In this document: positions 52,522 to 61,636 of the stretch, one piece after another
How positions within the stretch are numbered: position 1 is the first letter of the stretch
Layout of the letters: each line of letters starts with the position of its first letter
Source of the DNA: G963668605 sp963668605
GTDB taxonomy: Bacteria; Acidobacteriota; Terriglobia; Bryobacterales; Bryobacteraceae
Length of the DNA stretch: 64,000 nt
Assembly (NCBI GenBank): GCA_963668605.1
Contig: OY764903.1
Span: 1,860,001 to 1,924,000 of the forward strand
Direction: 5' to 3'
Notes under the pieces: model-generated
Databases searched by the model: none
What the model was told of the DNA's origin: nothing
Seen by the model: only the letters and a program-made list of their open reading frames with translations
Program-made: the position numbers and the translations under genes

Positions 52522-55500
52522 ATGAAAATCACAACCTGGTTCTATAGTCGAATACTCGCGATCATTCTTTGCGTCGTCTGCTTCGCCTCGGTCTGCTGGC
52601 CGCAGGCCAGCACGAGCACTGTTCTCGGGACGGTGCGGGATCAGTCCAAAGCAGTCGTCGTCGATGCTTCGGTCACGCTGACGAACACCGGCACGAATGT
52701 AACTTCGAAGACCGTAACCAACCAAGCTGGGTTGTATGTGCTTCCTGGCGTGCTGCCGGGGCCGTACCGTCTGCTGGTCGAAGCGCCGGGCATGCAGAGG
52801 TTCGAGGGCACTCTCACGGTGCAGGTGCAGCAGGACGCGGTGGTCGACGCGGTGCTGAACGTCGGGCAGGTGACGGCGGAGGTCTCCGTGCAGGACGTGA
52901 CGCCGATACTGGTGGCGGACAACCCGACCCTGGGCCACGTACTGGAGCGGCAGCGGATCGAGCAGTTGCCGATCAACAGCCGCTATGTCCAGTCATTGTT
53001 CCAGACGGTCCCCGGCATGGAGGGATGGCGGACTTACGGGCAACGGATGGAGACGCTGGAGTGGGTCCAGGACGGCGCGGTCGCCAACAGCCGCTTCGCG
53101 CCCGTTCTCAACCGGCCGCCGGGCCTGGACACGATCGAGGAGTTCAAAGTCGAGACCAGCAACTCTTCGGCCAAGTTCACGCGCCCGACCACGGTGGTGA
53201 TGTCCACCAAGAGCGGTACCAACACGCTGCACGGCGCCATGTTTGAGACCGCCCGCAACAACGCCATCGGCACGGCGCGGGCGCGCACCGATTTCTACAC
53301 CAAGGCGCCGCACCTGGTACGCAACGAGTTTGGCGCGTCGGCGGGTGGGCCGGTGTATCTGCCGAAGTTGTACAACGGCCGCAACCGCTCGTTCTGGTTC
53401 TTCGCCTGGGAAGAGTTTCGCAATATGAGCTCGACCAGCGGCGCCTACCAGACCATCCCCGAGGCCATGCGCAACGGCGACTTCCGCGGACTGGTGGATG
53501 GCCAGGGCAGGCAGATCAGGCTTTACGATCCGCTGACCACCAACTCGACGAACTGGTCTCGCCTGCCGATGACCTACAAAGGGCAGGCGAACGTCATCGA
53601 CCCCGCCCGGCTGGATGCGGTCACGAAATTCGTCTACGGCTTCACGCCGCTGCCGACCAACCCGGAAGTGAATCCGTTGGTGGACAACAACTGGTACGGT
53701 CAGGTCCCCTCGCCCCAGCGCCAGCGCACGTTTACGGCCCGCTTCGACCACCGCTTCAGCGATCGGGACAACTTCTATGCGCGCTACACCAAGAGCGACG
53801 ACTCCAGGGTGGTTCCGAATGGTATGCCGATGTTGAACGGCATCGTGAACAACTACTCGGGCATTGGACCGAATCAGAACCTGGCTCTCTCCTATGTGCA
53901 CATCTTCAGCCCAACCCTGTTCAACGAGTTGGTGGTCAGCGGCCACCGCGACATCCGGGGGTCGAACTACGACCGGAACACCCGGTATCTGGATATCCTC
54001 AACCTCCCCAATCCACTGAACCTGATGGGCTGGCCGCTCATGGGCAGCACCGGGCTGGGAACTCTCTCCTACAACGCCTGGACGCGTAACGGTTCGGCGA
54101 TCAATTACTTTCTTCTCGACAACGGCGTTACGAAGATGCACGGGCGGCACCAACTCCAGTTCGGCGTCCATATCCGGAACGACCAACTCAACGTCACGCC
54201 CAACGCGAACCCACTCAGCAGCGACTGGGCTACGCTGGGCACCGCGCTTTACGATCCGTCCTCCTCCCGCACCAACCCGCTGGCGGCGCCACAAACCGGA
54301 CATAACCTGGCCAACATGTACCTGGGGCTGATGAACTACTCGGCCCAGATGGTGCGCGGATATTACTACGAGCGCGCCCGCGAGTTCGCGCTCTATTTTC
54401 AGGACAACTTCAAGGTCACTCCGCGCCTGACCCTGAACCTGGGATTGCGCTGGGACATGTGGCCGTCCCCGCGCGACAAATACGGCATCATGTCGGGCTA
54501 CGATACGGAGCGGAAGGCGGTCGTTCTCGGCGCGGATCTGGACACCATATATAAGTTGGGGTACTCGCTGCCTTCGATCGTGAACCGGATCCAGTCTTTG
54601 GGCGCGAAGTTTGAGTCGTACAAGGATGCCGGCCTCCCGCAGAGCCTGATGTACACCAACTGGAAGAACTTCGGGCCGCGACTCGGGTTCGCCTACCAGG
54701 CGGGGCAAGGCAAATCCTCCTTAGTGGTGCGCGGCGGCTACCGCGTCTCCTATTTCACCATCAGCCTGGACACCTGGACGCAGGCATTGAGGTTGCAGCC
54801 GCCCTTTACAGCGACGTTCCCCTACCAGCTCAATAATGCCACCCAGTCGCCCGACGGCATCCCGAACTACCTGCTGCGCACGGCTCCCACGGTCTATGCC
54901 GGCGTCAATAGCAGAAACGTCATCGATTTGGGAAATGCCTCCTCCATTTCGCGCGGCTCCAGCGGCGTCCCCTATTTCGACCCGCACCAGCCGGACGCTC
55001 AGGTCCAGGACTGGAACCTGACCCTGGAGAAGGAACTCATGGCGAACACCGTGGCGCGGGTGGCCTACATCGGCAACCACAGCGCTCACCTGAACCAGAA
55101 CTACCTGTACAACGAAAACACACCCGACTATATCTGGTTCGTCACTACCGGCCAAGCGCTCCCCACGGGCGCGTATGCCAACGTCGCGAGGCGTCCGTTT
55201 GACCAGGAGGTTTTCGGTTCCTACTCGGAGTACAGGAAGACCGGCTGGTCCAACTACGGCGGCATGCAGTTCGAATTGGAACGCCGCTACCACAAGGGCT
55301 ATGGGTTCCAACTCTACTACCTGATCAACAATTCGCTGGCGTCGGTCGGATATCCGACGACCGCCAACAATGTTCCGGGCACCAACCAGTTTCTGCCCGG
55401 GACGGTACCGGAAGACTACGATCAGCGCAACCGGTTCCTGAACTACGGCCGGGACACGGGCGTTCCGAAGCACCGCGTGCGATGGAACTGGATTGCGGAC

Positions 55501-56181
55501 CTGCCGTTCGGCCGGGGGAAGGCGCTGGCCGGCAATGCGAACGGGGTCCTGAACAAGATTATCGGGGGCTGGCAGGTCGCGGGCATGGGCAGCCTGGGCA
55601 CATCGTATTTCGCGCTGCCGACCAACATCTATCCGGCCGGCGACAAGATCGAGATGTACGGTTACAAGTACCCGGTTCAGGACTGCCGCAGCGGCGCCTG
55701 CTGGCCGGGTTACCTGTGGTGGAACGGCTACATCCCCGCCAATCAGATCAACAGCGTGGACGCGAGCGGCAAACCGAACGGCGTAATGGGAGTTCCGGCA
55801 GACTACAAGCCTGCGGGACAACCCTTGCTGCCGTGGCCTAAGGCCCCTGACCGGAACGATCCGATGTTCCAATATTATGGAACCAACACCGTGTGGGTCA
55901 CGCTCAAGAACGGCACGTCGCAGCGAACGACCTACAATCCTGGGTTGCACCCGTGGCAGAACCAGTATTTTCCGAGCGTGCGGCAGTGGGGGCTGGATGC
56001 GTCGCTGTTCAAGACCATCGCGATCCGGGACCGCGTGCAGTTGCGGTTTAACGCGGACTTCTTTAATGTGCTGAACCACCCCGGCAACCAGAATTCCGTG
56101 GGCGGAGATGGGGTCCTGGACACGCGCGCTTCCGGCAACGCCGCCCGCGTGCTGCAGTTGACGCTGCGACTGACATGGTGA
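52522..56181 (+). CDS. Oar-like TonB-dependent receptor (with the CehA-type gene)
   Basis: Outer-membrane receptor of 1219 residues. ATG at 52522 has AAGGAG 6 nt upstream; ATG at 52519 directly precedes it. Signal FYSRILAIILCVVCFASVCWPQA; carboxypeptidase-regulatory-like domain at about 35-115 (TVLGTVRDQSKAVVVDASV, NQAGLYVLPGVLPGPYRLLVEAPG); plug at 120-260 (QRIEQLPINSRYVQSLFQTVPG, VMSTKSGTNTLHGAMFE); then a very large beta-barrel ending in LTLRLTW. It lies just downstream of the hydrolase gene, so the receptor may import the hydrolase's substrate or product. Confidence 0.87.
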   Translation: MKITTWFYSRILAIILCVVCFASVCWPQASTSTVLGTVRDQSKAVVVDASVTLTNTGTNVTSKTVTNQAGLYVLPGVLPGPYRLLVEAPGMQRFEGTLTVQVQQDAVVDAVLNVGQVTAEVSVQDVTPILVADNPTLGHVLERQRIEQLPINSRYVQSLFQTVPGMEGWRTYGQRMETLEWVQDGAVANSRFAPVLNRPPGLDTIEEFKVETSNSSAKFTRPTTVVMSTKSGTNTLHGAMFETARNNAIGTARARTDFYTKAPHLVRNEFGASAGGPVYLPKLYNGRNRSFWFFAWEEFRNMSSTSGAYQTIPEAMRNGDFRGLVDGQGRQIRLYDPLTTNSTNWSRLPMTYKGQANVIDPARLDAVTKFVYGFTPLPTNPEVNPLVDNNWYGQVPSPQRQRTFTARFDHRFSDRDNFYARYTKSDDSRVVPNGMPMLNGIVNNYSGIGPNQNLALSYVHIFSPTLFNELVVSGHRDIRGSNYDRNTRYLDILNLPNPLNLMGWPLMGSTGLGTLSYNAWTRNGSAINYFLLDNGVTKMHGRHQLQFGVHIRNDQLNVTPNANPLSSDWATLGTALYDPSSSRTNPLAAPQTGHNLANMYLGLMNYSAQMVRGYYYERAREFALYFQDNFKVTPRLTLNLGLRWDMWPSPRDKYGIMSGYDTERKAVVLGADLDTIYKLGYSLPSIVNRIQSLGAKFESYKDAGLPQSLMYTNWKNFGPRLGFAYQAGQGKSSLVVRGGYRVSYFTISLDTWTQALRLQPPFTATFPYQLNNATQSPDGIPNYLLRTAPTVYAGVNSRNVIDLGNASSISRGSSGVPYFDPHQPDAQVQDWNLTLEKELMANTVARVAYIGNHSAHLNQNYLYNENTPDYIWFVTTGQALPTGAYANVARRPFDQEVFGSYSEYRKTGWSNYGGMQFELERRYHKGYGFQLYYLINNSLASVGYPTTANNVPGTNQFLPGTVPEDYDQRNRFLNYGRDTGVPKHRVRWNWIADLPFGRGKALAGNANGVLNKIIGGWQVAGMGSLGTSYFALPTNIYPAGDKIEMYGYKYPVQDCRSGACWPGYLWWNGYIPANQINSVDASGKPNGVMGVPADYKPAGQPLLPWPKAPDRNDPMFQYYGTNTVWVTLKNGTSQRTTYNPGLHPWQNQYFPSVRQWGLDASLFKTIAIRDRVQLRFNADFFNVLNHPGNQNSVGGDGVLDTRASGNAARVLQLTLRLTW

Positions 56182-56205
56182 GCCGCGGCTTGTCTGGCGG
56201 ATCAG

Positions 56206-56469
56206 ATGGCGGGACTCTCGAAACCGCTGGCCACCCAGACCGCCCGGCGGACCTTGCATGTCCAGCACAGCCGGAAGCGGTTGCGATGCCACGCGATGAC
56301 GGTTTCCGGCTTCACTACGATGAGCGCAGATCGCCAGCCGTTCCAGGCTCAACGGCACCATGCGCCGGTGAAAAGCAAGGTGACGGTGTACGAGTGGGAA
56401 GACGGGAGGAAGGAGATTCACTACCGGGGGAGGAAGCTATCAAGACATGAAAGCGGCGGGTGCACCTAG
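56206..56469 (+). pseudogene. Transposase C-terminal tail fragment (possibly ISNCY type)
   Basis: An 87-codon open stretch whose end, KVTVYEWEDGRKEIHYRGRKLSRHE, resembles the short C-terminal tail after the integrase core of ISNCY-like transposases (VxV-x-DG-x-x-x-YRG). No catalytic core precedes it. Two copies of a possible insertion-sequence end motif lie 130-175 bp downstream. Family assignment is tentative. Confidence 0.42.
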
Positions 56470-56486
56470 AGCCGCGGAAGGCGCGC

Positions 56487-56575
56487 GGCTTTCTGTGGTT
56501 CCGGCCTGCGCTCCGCCTAAACGCTCGGCCTAACGGCCTCGCAGGGCTCCGCTCCGGCCGAGGCCACGGAAAGCC
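56487..56575. repeat. Imperfect inverted repeat near transposase remnant
   Basis: Arms 56487-56506 and 56556-56575 pair at 16 of 20 positions (GGCTTTC...CGGCC type). The 49-bp interior has smaller GC-rich dyads such as GGCC-TAAC-GGCC. It looks like a dispersed palindrome near the transposase tail. Confidence 0.5.
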
Positions 56576-56598
56576 AACTGGCTACGTAGGGAAGAAGT

Positions 56599-56643
56599 GC
56601 ATGGGGACATTTCTAATGAACGGAGCATGGGGACATTTCTAAT
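56599..56643 (+). repeat. Two identical 19-bp direct repeats, probable IS terminal motif
   Basis: The identical 19-bp block GCATGGGGACATTTCTAAT occurs at 56599-56617 and 56625-56643, a 26-bp period. Short repeated GGGGACATTT motifs are typical of the ends of some insertion sequences, where they bind transposase. The insertion boundary would then lie close to the duplicated leader that starts at 56671. Confidence 0.5.
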
Positions 56644-56670
56644 AACCGTTGACAATCCTTTACTTTGTTC

Positions 56671-56700
56671 TTGACAAAGCACCAGCGAATCGCTTAATCT
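56671..56700 (+). promoter_or_regulatory. Sigma-70-like promoter of the second receptor gene
   Basis: TTGACA at 56671-56676, 18-nt spacer, TAATCT at 56695-56700. This copy is closer to consensus than 50504-50533. Another TTGACA occurs at 56649-56654, 16 nt farther upstream. Confidence 0.65.
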
Positions 56701-56716
56701 CTCTGAGAAAGTTAAA

Positions 56717-56738
56717 GATAACGTTAAAGCAATCGTTT
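56717..56738 (+). promoter_or_regulatory. Operator-like site AACG-N10-CGTT, copy 2
   Basis: AACG at 56720-56723 and CGTT at 56734-56737, starting 19 nt after the -10 hexamer. It differs from copy 1 by a single base in 22, although flanking bases diverge, which suggests a protein-binding constraint. Confidence 0.5.
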
Positions 56739-56886
56739 GCTGCATGGCCGAAGAGATCCCGATTGGGGCGTGTGCGCAGGGATATTGGGCGATATCGGCG
56801 AGCACTGTGACAGACCAGCCGGCTAGGTGCGGATGGAGTGTGGATAGAAGGCCACGACGGAAATTCCGATTATTGAGGGGGACATT

Positions 56887-59800
56887 ATGCAATTTATGCA
56901 TACCAAGAAAACGGTTGTAATTTTTGCCGGATTGATGCTGTGGTGCTGTGCGGCGGTCGCGCAGACCTTCTATGGCTCCATTGTCGGTACGGTGGCGGAT
57001 TCTTCCGGATCTCTGTTGCCCGGTGCGCAGGTAACACTCACCAACCTGGCTACCACCGAAAAACGTGTTATGCGGACCAACGCCGAAGGCTCTTACCAGT
57101 TTGTGAATCTCCTTCCCAACCAGTACCGGGTGGAGGTTGAGAAAGCCGGTTTCAAGCGCTTCTCCCGCGAGCCGATTACGGTGGAGGTCCAGAGCACTAT
57201 CCGCATTGACGTCACAGGCATGGAAGTGGGCGCGTTGACTCAAACCATCGAGGTCACAGCGGAGACCCCCCTACTGCAGCCGGAGACCTCCTCGCTGGGC
57301 CAGGTGGTGGAAGCGCGCAAGGTTAACGAATTGCCATTGAATGGGCGCAATCCGCTGGCTCTGGTGGCGCTGGTGCCGGGCGTGGTGCCGCAGGGCGGGT
57401 CGCAAAAGAACCCGGCCGGACAGAACCCGTTTGCGGCGGGCAATTTCCAGATCGGCGGCGGCGCCGCCAATCAGAGCGCCGCGTTCCTGGACGGCAGCCC
57501 GCTCAATAACATCTACGCCAACATGCTGGCCCTGACCCCTACGCAGGATTCCATTCAGGAGTTCAAGGTCCAGACCAGCAGCCTTTCGGCCGAGTTCGGC
57601 CGTTTCGCAGGCGGCGTGGTCAACCTTACCAGCAAGGCGGGCAGCAACGAATTCCACGGAGTTGCGTACGAGTATCTCCGCAACAAGGTGCTCAACTCCA
57701 ATACTTTCTTCAATAACGCGGCGGGAGTCGGCGTGCCGGCCTTTACGCAAAACCAGTTCGGAGGATCTCTCGGCGGCCCCGTGATTATTCCCGGCGTGTA
57801 TAACGGCCGGAACAAGCTGTTCTTCTTCACCAACCTGGAGCGCTTCACCCAGCGGCGCGGCATTTCCTCCGTATTCACCGTACCCACGGCCGAGGAACGG
57901 CGCGGTGACTTTTCCGGCCTTCGCGATGCCAAGGGCAACGTGATCCCCCTTTACGACCCACTGACCACGCGCCCGGATCCCAACCGGGCGGGCTACTTCA
58001 TCCGCGACCCCGTCAGTTGCGGCGGAGTCCTCAACGTGATCTGTCCCAATCGCATCGATTCGGCGGCGAAGTTCCTGGCCAACAACAATGTCTGGGGGCC
58101 CTCTAATGCACCCGGCGATCCGGTGACCCGCATCAATAACTGGGTCGGGAACACCAGCGCGGGCGCGGACAGCACCCAGTGGACCACCCGCATCGACGCC
58201 ACACTCAGCGGCAAGCAGACCTTGTTCGGCCGCTATACGCTCTGGGACCAGCACCTGCTGCCGGTCGATCCCTTCGGAACGCATTCCTATCCCATTCAGG
58301 TGGTGCCGCAGAACTGGTGGAACCAACAGGCCGCCATCAACGACAGCTACATGTTCTCGCCCACCTTGGTCGCCAATTTCCGGTACGCTTTCCTGCGGCA
58401 GACCATCAACCAGGAGCCCCAAAGCCTGGGCTTCGACCTTACCCAACTCGGATGGCCCGCCAGCATGAACAATGCGGTCTCTTTCCGCACCGTACCTACC
58501 ATCTTAGGAATGCCCGGAATGACGCAGTTCTTCTCCGAAACCGGAACCATCATTCACTCCGCGGTGGACGATCACAGTTTCGCTGCCAGCCTCAACAAGA
58601 TTCAGGGCCGGCATTCACTCAAGTTCGGCGGCGAGTTGCGCTTGGGCCGCTACAATTACGCGCAGGCCAACGCCGCTGGCAGTACGTTCAACTTTGACGC
58701 GGGGTTCACTTCGAGCGACCCGCTGCACCCCTCGGGCGGGTTCGCATTCGCCTCTTTCATGCTGGGCTACCCCGCCGCAGGATCGGTGACCACGATCACT
58801 CCCGTCGCCGCCCAACGCATCTACCGCGCCGTCTACCTACAGGACGACATCCGCGTTTCCAGGAGGCTGACCGTGAACGTCGGCCTGCGCTACGAACAGG
58901 ACGGGCCCTGGTCGGAACGGTACGACCGCCTGAGCTTCTTCCTTCCTAGGGCTCCCAGTCCCCTGGCGCAAGCCACCGGTCTGCCGCTGGTGGGGAGAGT
59001 GGCTTTGGTGAACTCGTCCGACCGCGACAGCCGGAACAACATAAATCTTGAAAAAATGGAGATCGGCCCACGCATCGGCCTGGCTTTCAAGGTGGCACAG
59101 AACACCGTGCTGCGGGCCGGCTACGGAGTTTTCTGGCTGCCCAACAATTCTGTGCTGGGCGCGTCCCCCAACTCGGATGCCATCAACAGCTATGGGACGC
59201 CTTACGTGGCCTCCAACGACGGCGGCTTGACCCCCTTCAGACAGCTCAGCAATCCGTTCCCGAACGGCATTACCCAACCGCCCCAGCGCGATCCGAGTTT
59301 CCAGGACCGGTTGTTGGGCCTAGGCGTCGGCACCATGTTCCCGAGCAATGCCTATTCCTACGCCCAGCAGTGGAATTTCAACGTGCAGCAGCAGTTGTGG
59401 GGCAATATCCTAGTGGATCTGGCTTACGCGGGCTCGCGGGGGGTGCACCTGCCGGTCGGCACCGTCCTGGCCAACCAATTGGATCCGAAGTACATGGCCA
59501 TGGGGCCGGACCTCATTAAGACCGTCAAGAACCCGTTTTACGGGCTAATCCAGAACGGAAACCTGGCCAACTCCACGATTACCCAGAGCCAGCTTCTGCG
59601 TCCCTATCCGCAATACAGCGCCGTGAACCTGTTAGGCAGCGGGGTGGGCGATTCCATTTATCATTCGCTCCAGGTCAAGCTGGAAAAGAGGTTCGGCGCG
59701 GGCGGCAGTTTGCTGGCCTCCTATACGGCGGCCAAGCTCATTAGCACCATCGACAGCCTGACGAACTGGCTCGAAGTGGGCGGCTCGCAGTTCCAGAACC

Positions 59801-60402
59801 ACTACAACATCCGAGGCGAGCGGTCGCTATCCGCCTGGGACGCGCCGCAGCGCCTGGTGGTGAGCTACGTGCTGGATTTGCCGGTAGGCCGCGGAAAGAG
59901 ATTTCTCGGCAACACCACAGGTGTGGCTGGAAAACTGGTTTCCGGCTGGGGGATCGACGGCGTTATGACGGCGCAGCGGGGCTTCCCGCTCTTCATCACG
60001 GCTTCTCAAAACCTTGCCAACGCTTTCGCCGGCTCCTCCCGGCCGAACAACAACGGCAAGAGCCCCGCCCTAAGCGGGGCGCCGGAAAGCCGGCTGAAGA
60101 AGTGGTTCGACCCTTCCGTATTCAGCCAGCCCGCGCCGTTTACATTCGGAAACGCCGGTCGCACGATGCCCAATGTGCGCGCCGACGGCATCGGGAACCT
60201 CGATTTCGCGCTGTTCAAGAAGACCACCTTCGGACCCGAGAACAAGCTGGGATTGCAGTTCCGGGCCGAAGTCTTTAACCTTCTGAATCATCCACAATTC
60301 GGCTATCCCGGGATGGCATTCGGGACGCCGCAATTCGGGGTCGTCAGTTCCCAGGCTAACGACCCCCGGCTGATTCAACTAGCCCTGCGGTTCGCCTTCT
60401 AA
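56887..60402 (+). CDS. Oar-like TonB-dependent receptor (under leader copy 2)
   Basis: Outer-membrane receptor of 1171 residues. Signal KKTVVIFAGLMLWCCAAVAQ; carboxypeptidase-regulatory-like domain at about 28-110 (GSIVGTVADSSGSLLPGAQVTL, EGSYQFVNLLPNQYRVEVEKAGF); plug at 115-270 (QVVEARKVNELPLNGRNPLAL, GVVNLTSKAGSNEFHGVAYEYL); large beta-barrel ending LALRFAF with terminal Phe. ATG at 56887 is preceded by GAGGGGGA at 4 nt. It is not closely similar to the receptor at 52522 outside family motifs, although its control region is duplicated from that operon. Confidence 0.88.
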   Translation: MQFMHTKKTVVIFAGLMLWCCAAVAQTFYGSIVGTVADSSGSLLPGAQVTLTNLATTEKRVMRTNAEGSYQFVNLLPNQYRVEVEKAGFKRFSREPITVEVQSTIRIDVTGMEVGALTQTIEVTAETPLLQPETSSLGQVVEARKVNELPLNGRNPLALVALVPGVVPQGGSQKNPAGQNPFAAGNFQIGGGAANQSAAFLDGSPLNNIYANMLALTPTQDSIQEFKVQTSSLSAEFGRFAGGVVNLTSKAGSNEFHGVAYEYLRNKVLNSNTFFNNAAGVGVPAFTQNQFGGSLGGPVIIPGVYNGRNKLFFFTNLERFTQRRGISSVFTVPTAEERRGDFSGLRDAKGNVIPLYDPLTTRPDPNRAGYFIRDPVSCGGVLNVICPNRIDSAAKFLANNNVWGPSNAPGDPVTRINNWVGNTSAGADSTQWTTRIDATLSGKQTLFGRYTLWDQHLLPVDPFGTHSYPIQVVPQNWWNQQAAINDSYMFSPTLVANFRYAFLRQTINQEPQSLGFDLTQLGWPASMNNAVSFRTVPTILGMPGMTQFFSETGTIIHSAVDDHSFAASLNKIQGRHSLKFGGELRLGRYNYAQANAAGSTFNFDAGFTSSDPLHPSGGFAFASFMLGYPAAGSVTTITPVAAQRIYRAVYLQDDIRVSRRLTVNVGLRYEQDGPWSERYDRLSFFLPRAPSPLAQATGLPLVGRVALVNSSDRDSRNNINLEKMEIGPRIGLAFKVAQNTVLRAGYGVFWLPNNSVLGASPNSDAINSYGTPYVASNDGGLTPFRQLSNPFPNGITQPPQRDPSFQDRLLGLGVGTMFPSNAYSYAQQWNFNVQQQLWGNILVDLAYAGSRGVHLPVGTVLANQLDPKYMAMGPDLIKTVKNPFYGLIQNGNLANSTITQSQLLRPYPQYSAVNLLGSGVGDSIYHSLQVKLEKRFGAGGSLLASYTAAKLISTIDSLTNWLEVGGSQFQNHYNIRGERSLSAWDAPQRLVVSYVLDLPVGRGKRFLGNTTGVAGKLVSGWGIDGVMTAQRGFPLFITASQNLANAFAGSSRPNNNGKSPALSGAPESRLKKWFDPSVFSQPAPFTFGNAGRTMPNVRADGIGNLDFALFKKTTFGPENKLGLQFRAEVFNLLNHPQFGYPGMAFGTPQFGVVSSQANDPRLIQLALRFAF

Positions 60403-60428
60403 CGCATGTTTGCCATGGAGATCTGTAA

Positions 60429-60454
60429 ACCCACGAAACCATGGGTAGTTTTTT
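60429..60454 (+). terminator. Weak intrinsic terminator candidate
   Basis: A 5-bp stem ACCCA/TGGGT (60429-60433, 60442-60446) with an 8-nt loop precedes a run of six T from 60449, 27 nt after the receptor stop codon. The stem is short, so termination may be inefficient. Confidence 0.3.
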
Positions 60455-60823
60455 GAGTTTGGTCACTACATGAGGTATGGCCGGTCCTCCGGGGGCGATG
60501 GTGGATCCAGAGGCGTGACGCCCACCGTGGGTATCGTACCTGTGCCGACGTAGACTGATTGTGCGCTGAAGGCACTTTGAAGTGGGTGCGAGACTGTGCC
60601 GGCCCTGGTTTGCTACGCCTCCTCGCCCGAGATCTGCCGGTGGTGAGCGCACGCCGGCCCCGATCCTCCAACAGGTGCAAGTCTGGGTTCCATCATCCCC
60701 GTGCGGGCGGAATGGAGCCCGTGCCAAATTCAGGCTGCGCGCCGCCCATACCGGTGCTGAAGGCCTGAAGTGCGCAATAAATCGGTACGGGCTCCTTTTC
60801 AACAACTTGGATTCACTTCGGGC
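60455..60823. other. Gene-free stretch downstream of the receptor
   Basis: No gene, RNA or repeat that I can support is visible in these 369 bases. Open frames on both strands are short and arginine/proline-rich, as expected by chance at this GC content. It lies between a receptor gene and a transposase pseudogene, so it may be mobile-element debris. Confidence 0.5.
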
Positions 60824-61445
60824 ATGAGATCCTGGGCCTTTATGCCACGGGTACGCCAGCTTGCGGACTGCGCCCGGTTGGCGTCGTCGTTTTGTCGCTC
60901 TCACGGTGCGCTGGCCGCCGAGAATCTGTTTCTCCGCAAGCAACTCGCGATCTTTCAGGAACGCAAGGTCAAGCCTCACCGTGCCACCGATGCGACCAGG
61001 TTCCTGATGGTTCTCCTGGGCAGGTTCTTTGACTGGCGCAGAGCCCTCGTCGTTGTCAAACCAGATGCTCTCATCCGATGGCATCGCATAAGGATTCCGC
61101 CTGTTCTGGCGCTGGAAGTCCAAGCCTCAGGGCCGGCCCAAGCTCTCTACCCATCTGCGAGAACTGATTCGCAAAATGGCCGCTAACAATCCGATTTGGG
61201 GCCAGGTCCGAATCGCCGACGAACTCCTGCTGAAGTTGAGGATTCGAGTCGCGCCTCGTATGGTCACGCATTACAATCACGGCCGTCCACGCAAGAGTCT
61301 TGGACCAGGCATTCCACTGCCGCTTAAACCGCTTCCTGAACCGTCCCCACAGCGCCACCAGATTCCTGACGATTGCCGCGTCAAGGCGAAACCTGTGCTC
61401 GGAGGACTGCACCACGAGTACCCGCTGGAAAAGCAGGCGGCGTAA
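60824..61445 (+). pseudogene. DDE integrase-type transposase, frameshifted and internally deleted
   Basis: Starts MRSWAFMPRVRQL and reads ENLFLRKQLAIFQERKVKP, FFDWRRALVVVKPDALIRWHR up to 61087. One extra T at 61089 then shifts the frame; the next frame continues FRLFWRWKSKPQGRPKLS, LRELIRKMAANNPIWGQVRIADELLLKLRIRVAPRMV to about 61263. From there it joins directly to a C-terminal end (HYNHGRPRKSLGPGIPLP, HHEYPLEKQAA), so the catalytic DDE core of some 150 residues is deleted. The element is dead. Bases 61446-61636 after it contain nothing that I recognise. Confidence 0.78.
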
Positions 61446-61636
61446 TGGCCGGATGGAATATTTGCGCAGTTCAGCCAGGTATCTGCGCCGCATCGCCGCA
61501 GAAGTGGGAGTCGATTTCGTCTGAACGATTCATCGGGAAATTCATTCCCGAACATGAAAGCGGTTTCTCTCTGTTTGCTGGAGCTGGCAGAGTGGGCCGC
61601 CAGCGGCGCTTATGAGGAAACCGCGGCGTGACAGCA

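Larger units (their letters stand above)
56671..56886 (+). promoter_or_regulatory. Duplicated regulatory leader, copy 2
   Basis: Gap-free counterpart of 50504-50719. It ends in GAGGGGGA (56875-56882) 4 nt before the ATG of the receptor at 56887. By my manual count about 41 of 216 bases differ from copy 1, mostly around 56680-56710 and 56753-56795; the blocks around 56790-56808 and 56850-56880 are best kept. The 705-bp gap 56182-56886 otherwise contains only the transposase tail and repeats listed separately. Confidence 0.7.
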
